The notes under the pieces are model-generated. The model searched no databases. It was not told where the DNA came from and saw nothing but the letters and a program-made list of their open reading frames with translations. Both the position numbers and the translations under genes were made by a program. A stretch of DNA of 16,923 nt from JAABQT01 sp041488375 (GTDB taxonomy: Bacteria; Pseudomonadota; Gammaproteobacteria; Burkholderiales; SG8-39), in the NCBI GenBank assembly GCA_041488375.1, contig JBGPPD010000044.1, forward strand, positions 1 through 16,923, in the 5' to 3' direction. The stretch's first letter is position 1. Each line of letters begins with the position of its first letter. Shown piece by piece: positions 14,119 through 16,923 of the stretch.

Positions 14119-14908
14119 GGCGAAAGAAAGCGATCAGCGCGTCGAGCGTCGCGTCGGGCGCCTCGGCCATCAGCGAATGGCCGCAGGAGGCGAGCTGCAC
14201 CACCGTCGCCCCCGGCACCAGCTGCGCAAACGCCTGGCCAGCCCTGGGCAGGGCCATCTGGTCGCGGCGGCCGAGGAGGAAGAGCACCGGGCACTTCACT
14301 TTCGCGGCGGCGGCCTCGCCGCCCGCGTACGTGTTGCAGGCATTGAGGTCGTCGTAGAGCACCCCTGGCGCAAGGCGCGCGAGGCGCGCCAGCGTGTCAC
14401 CGTACATCCACATGCCCGGGTTGGGATTGCCGCCGAGCGGCACCTGCGGCGCGTGGCCCCAGATGGTTTCCATGTCGTAGGCCGCAGGGTCGTTGCGCTT
14501 CGCCGCATCGAGGAATGCTTCGCCGACCTTCATCGGATAAGCCGTGCCGAGCAGCGCGATGCGCTCCACGCGTTCGGGCCGGCGCGCGGCGCATTCGAGG
14601 GCCACGAGCGAGCCCATCGAGTGCCCCACGACGGATGCGCGCTCGATCCGGTGCGCATCCAGCACGCGAAACACCCAGTCGGCCATCTCGCCGACGGTGC
14701 GCAGCGGCGACCCTTCGGACCTGCCGTGGGCGGGCAGGTCCACCGCGAGCACATTGAAGCCGTGGTAGCCGAAGTAGCGGCTCTGCAGCCCCCACCAGGA
14801 ATGGTCGAGCCCCGCGCCATGCACGAAGACGATCGCGGGCTTCGCCGGATCGATGTCGTGCGCGGCGCCATAGGCAAAGGCCTGCCGGCCTTCGACCGCG
14901 AAGTTCAC
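14114..14908 (-). CDS. Alpha/beta hydrolase
   Basis: This 264-residue protein has a complete alpha/beta hydrolase triad: nucleophile S97 in VVGHSMGS, acid D216 in LLGRRDQM, and H244 in SCGHSLM. The oxyanion region is FVHGAGLDHSWW (28-39). It is cytoplasmic by appearance, without a signal peptide, and probably hydrolyses an ester or related bond; the substrate is unknown. Its ATG overlaps the end of metY by 4 nt, the same gene order as an operon in which a hydrolase follows the homocysteine-forming enzyme. Its stop codon lies in the arm of the REP-like hairpin, so the last residues FFRP precede repeat-derived sequence. Confidence 0.9.
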   Translation of the reverse strand: MNFAVEGRQAFAYGAAHDIDPAKPAIVFVHGAGLDHSWWGLQSRYFGYHGFNVLAVDLPAHGRSEGSPLRTVGEMADWVFRVLDAHRIERASVVGHSMGSLVALECAARRPERVERIALLGTAYPMKVGEAFLDAAKRNDPAAYDMETIWGHAPQVPLGGNPNPGMWMYGDTLARLARLAPGVLYDDLNACNTYAGGEAAAAKVKCPVLFLLGRRDQMALPRAGQAFAQLVPGATVVQLASCGHSLMAEAPDATLDALIAFFRP

Positions 14909-16212
14909 TTCTGCGACGCCCTCAACGCGCGGCCGAGGTCCTCGATGAGGTCTTCGGCGTCTTCCAGGCCGATGGACAGGCGCACGGTGCCGGCGCCGAT
15001 GCCGGCTTTCTTCAGGTCCGCGTCCGACATGCGGTAGTGCGTGGTGCTGGCCGGATGGATCACCAGCGACTTCGCGTCGCCGACGTTGGCGAGGTGCGAG
15101 AACACGCGCAGCGCCTCGATGCAGCGCTTGCCGGCCTGCCTTTTATCCCCATTGGGCCCGCCCTTGATGTCGAAAGTGAACACCGCGCCGCAGCCGCGCG
15201 GCAGGAGCTGTTGCGCCAGCGCGTGGTTCGGGTGATCCGGCAGCTCGGGATAGACCACCTTGTCCACCGCCGGGTTCGCGGCCAGGAATTGCACCACCTT
15301 GCGCGTGCTCTCGACGTGGCGCGGCATCCTCAGGTGCAGCGTCTCGACGCCCTGCAGGATCTGGAAAGCGGTCATCGGCGCCATGCAGGCGCCGAAATCG
15401 CGCAGGCCTTCGCGCCGCGCGCGCAGCAGGAACGCCCGCGTGCCCGACTCTTCCTCGAAATCCATGTTGTGGAAGCCGGCGTAAGGCGTGGTGAGCTGGG
15501 GGAATTTACCGCTCTTCTCCCAGTCGAAGCGGCCCGAGTCCACGAGGACCCCGCCGATGGCGATGCCGTGGCCGCCGAGGAACTTGGTCGCCGAGTGATA
15601 CAGCAGATCGGCGCCGTGCTCGAAAGGCTTCATCAGCCAGGGCGTGGTGAAGGTCGCATCCACCAGCAGCGGCAGCCCCGCCTGGTGCGCCACCTTCGAC
15701 ACCGCCGGGATGTCGAGCACCTCCAGCCCCGGGTTGCCCAGCGTCTCGCCGAACAGCAGGCGCGTGTTCGGCCGGATCGCCCTGGCGAAATTCTCCGGCG
15801 TGCCGGGCGCGACGAAGGTGGTTTCGATGCCGAAGCGCTTGAGCGTGTAGCCGAGCAGGTTGTGCGAACCGCCGTAGAGCGAGTTCGAGGCGACGATGTG
15901 GCTGCCGGCGTCCATCAGCGTGGCCACCGCGAGGTGCAGCGCCGCCTGGCCGGAAGCGGTGGCGATGGCGCCCACGCCGCCTTCCAGCGCGGCGATGCGC
16001 TCCTCCAGCACCGCCACCGTCGGGTTGGAGATGCGCGAATAGACGTGGCCCGCGCGCTCCATGTTGAACAGCGAAGCCGCGTGCTCGCTGTCGCGGAACA
16101 CGTAGGACGTGGTCTGGTAGATCGGCACCGCCCGGCTGCCGGTCGCCGGGTCGGGCGACTGGCCGGCGTGCAGCGCCAGCGTGTCGAAGCCCGGAAACTT
16201 GGGTCCGGCCAC
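14905..16212 (-). CDS. metY: O-acetylhomoserine sulfhydrylase (aminocarboxypropyltransferase)
   Basis: This 435-residue PLP enzyme of the Cys/Met metabolism family makes L-homocysteine from O-acetyl-L-homoserine and sulfide, the direct sulfhydrylation route to methionine, in the cytoplasm. The PLP lysine is K210 in YHSATKFLGGHG (205-216). FDTLALHAGQSPDPATGSR (9-27), VPIYQTTSYVF, YSRISNPTVAVLEERIAALEGG (58-79), TLGNPGLEVLDI and the C-terminal RLSIGLEDAEDLIEDL are all family marks. Length matches MetY rather than the shorter MetB/MetZ (about 380-400). The start is GTG at 16212, 7 nt after the stop of the upstream gene, without a strong ribosome site. The 3' end overlaps the hydrolase. No methionine riboswitch is seen upstream. 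Confidence 0.93.
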   Translation of the reverse strand: MAGPKFPGFDTLALHAGQSPDPATGSRAVPIYQTTSYVFRDSEHAASLFNMERAGHVYSRISNPTVAVLEERIAALEGGVGAIATASGQAALHLAVATLMDAGSHIVASNSLYGGSHNLLGYTLKRFGIETTFVAPGTPENFARAIRPNTRLLFGETLGNPGLEVLDIPAVSKVAHQAGLPLLVDATFTTPWLMKPFEHGADLLYHSATKFLGGHGIAIGGVLVDSGRFDWEKSGKFPQLTTPYAGFHNMDFEEESGTRAFLLRARREGLRDFGACMAPMTAFQILQGVETLHLRMPRHVESTRKVVQFLAANPAVDKVVYPELPDHPNHALAQQLLPRGCGAVFTFDIKGGPNGDKRQAGKRCIEALRVFSHLANVGDAKSLVIHPASTTHYRMSDADLKKAGIGAGTVRLSIGLEDAEDLIEDLGRALRASQK

Positions 16213-16219
16213 CTAGCGC

Positions 16220-16783
16220 TTAGTGCAGGTTCTTGCGCCCCGGGCGCGTCGCGTACTCGAACGCGCGCTCGGGCTGCTTCTTCTCGCCGCCGGCCGCCGA
16301 GCGCTTCTTCCAGTCGCGGTCGAACAGCTGGTTCACCAGCGCCGCCACTTCGGCCGCGGCCTCCTTGTCGAACTGCCGCTCGAGCAGCGCCGAGACGTCC
16401 TCGATCATGCAGCGGCGCTGCGCCTCGTGGATCGCCTGCGCGGTCGGGCCGACGAACAGCAGCTTGGCTTCCTGCTCGCCGTTCTCGTGGTAGACGGTGA
16501 GGTCCACCTCGACCGCCTCGTAGCAGTACGGCCCGAGGTTGTCCAGCGAGGCCTCCAGCGCGGCGTGAAAGCTCCTGCCGATCTCGCCGGTCCAGCACAG
16601 CAGCAGCAGCAATTCCTTCTCGTCGAAGCGGATGCCCGGCTCGTCGGCCTCCAGGCTCTTCACGTCGGCGAGCGCGTCGGCGTCGAGGTACTCGAGCCAC
16701 GGCGCGAAGGCCTGCTCGATCTGCTTGCGGGAGACCCCTTCGAGAATGGGGATGTCGGCGTGCACGTGAACTTCGAGCCGCAT
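16220..16783 (-). CDS. Protein of unknown function (DUF6806-like)
   Basis: This 187-residue soluble protein has no signal peptide and no membrane segment. It begins MRLEVHVHADIPILEGVSRKQIEQAF, continues with an acidic middle (DEPGIRFDEKELLLLLCWTGEIGRSFHAALEASL, 47-80) and an alpha-beta stretch with EVDLTVYHENGE (92-103), and ends in a basic tail (DWKKRSAAGGEKKQ, 157-170). It reminds me of the betaproteobacterial DUF6806 family, but I am not sure of the name. The ATG at 16783 has GAGG about 7 nt upstream and a good -10 about 30 nt upstream, so it is the first gene of the operon with metY and the hydrolase. Its function is unknown; a link to sulfur or methionine metabolism is suggested only by position. 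Confidence 0.75.
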   Translation of the reverse strand: MRLEVHVHADIPILEGVSRKQIEQAFAPWLEYLDADALADVKSLEADEPGIRFDEKELLLLLCWTGEIGRSFHAALEASLDNLGPYCYEAVEVDLTVYHENGEQEAKLLFVGPTAQAIHEAQRRCMIEDVSALLERQFDKEAAAEVAALVNQLFDRDWKKRSAAGGEKKQPERAFEYATRPGRKNLH

Positions 16784-16811
16784 GGGAAACCTCGCGACAG
16801 AATGGGCGAGA

Positions 16812-16817
16812 ATTTTA
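16812..16817 (-). promoter_or_regulatory. Probable -10 box for the DUF6806-like/metY/hydrolase operon
   Basis: On the minus strand the sequence TGATAAAAT contains TAAAAT (5 of 6 to TATAAT), 28 nt before the ATG at 16783. It is the only AT-rich patch in the 81-nt divergent intergenic region. A clear -35 is not seen. A transcript start near 16805 would give a leader of about 22 nt containing the GAGG ribosome site. Confidence 0.45.
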
Positions 16818-16851
16818 TCACGCGGCGGCGTCGACTCTGAGTTCCCGCGGC

Positions 16852-16857
16852 TAGAAT
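16852..16857 (+). promoter_or_regulatory. Possible -10 box for the divergent right-hand gene
   Basis: TAGAAT (5 of 6 to TATAAT) lies 7 nt before the ATG at 16865, with TCGACT at 16831-16836 as a weak -35 at 15 nt. If used, transcription would begin at or within a base or two of the ATG, giving a leaderless mRNA; no ribosome site is visible in front of the ATG. Confidence 0.35.
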
Positions 16858-16864
16858 CCGGCGC

Positions 16865-16923
16865 ATGACCCGGCCGGACTACGCGGGCGGCGGTTTCGCC
16901 AACCTGATCGCCTCGATCGTCGA
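16865..16923 (+). CDS. Start of an alkaline-phosphatase-family protein (partial, runs off the window)
   Basis: The frame is open from the ATG at 16865 to the window edge and gives MTRPDYAGGGFANLIASIV. The pattern PDYxGGxxxNLxASI is familiar as the beginning of a betaproteobacterial alkaline phosphatase/nucleotide pyrophosphatase-like protein. Only 19 residues are visible, so no active-site residue can be checked and the call depends on that N-terminal likeness. It diverges from the DUF6806-like gene across 81 nt. Confidence 0.5.
   Translation, partial: MTRPDYAGGGFANLIASIV

Noticed and set aside
15037..16500. 487-residue plus-strand open frame opposite metY
   Set aside because: It is a His/Arg/Ala-rich shadow of the minus-strand metY and DUF6806-like genes, with no recognisable domain.

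Overview
The window is GC-rich chromosomal DNA from a proteobacterium, most likely a betaproteobacterium. This rests on product types (glutathione reductase, Cfa, MetY, a DUF6806-like protein), dense operons with 4-nt overlaps, a beta/gamma-type LexA box and a GTAGGGTGGGC-type hairpin repeat. The genus cannot be told from sequence alone.

Left part (1-1900, + strand): the last codons of glutathione reductase, then a cyclopropane-fatty-acyl-phospholipid synthase, then a small ribbon-helix-helix/ParE-type toxin-antitoxin pair. Next comes a tight minus-strand operon (7291 down to 1916) of six genes: MFS transporter, DSD1/D-threonine-aldolase-like PLP enzyme, RidA-family protein, second MFS transporter, spermidine-synthase-like protein and TSUP permease. 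Four of its five junctions are 1-4 nt overlaps and the fifth is a 1-nt gap. It looks like a unit for uptake and breakdown of a D-amino or hydroxyamino acid. The RidA protein lacks the catalytic arginine of true imine deaminases.

Centre (7282-9429): a consensus-like LexA/SOS box lies between that operon and a divergent PA0069/Rv2578c-family radical SAM gene. The radical SAM gene carries an in-frame 344-residue intein with a two-motif LAGLIDADG endonuclease. The intein sits immediately before the third cysteine of the CX3CX2C cluster motif. The intein's own Cys1 therefore occupies the third-ligand position in the unspliced precursor, and the +1 extein Cys takes that place after splicing. This is the most striking feature of the window.

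Accessory block (about 9430-12370): visibly lower in GC. It holds an overlapping N6-adenine methyltransferase and a probable PD-(D/E)XK restriction endonuclease, and a convergent stand-alone ADP-ribosyltransferase-like (ART-PolyVal type) gene. It looks like an inserted restriction-modification/defence cassette.

Right part (12377-16923): a VanZ-like membrane protein translationally coupled to a MATE exporter (+ strand). A REP-like hairpin follows and also supplies the stop codon of the facing gene. A minus-strand operon then encodes an unrecognised (DUF6806-like) protein, O-acetylhomoserine sulfhydrylase (MetY) and an alpha/beta hydrolase. The window ends in the first codons of a divergent gene that resembles an alkaline-phosphatase-family protein. 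No gene-free stretch exceeds 300 bases, and no tRNA, rRNA, CRISPR array or insertion sequence was seen.
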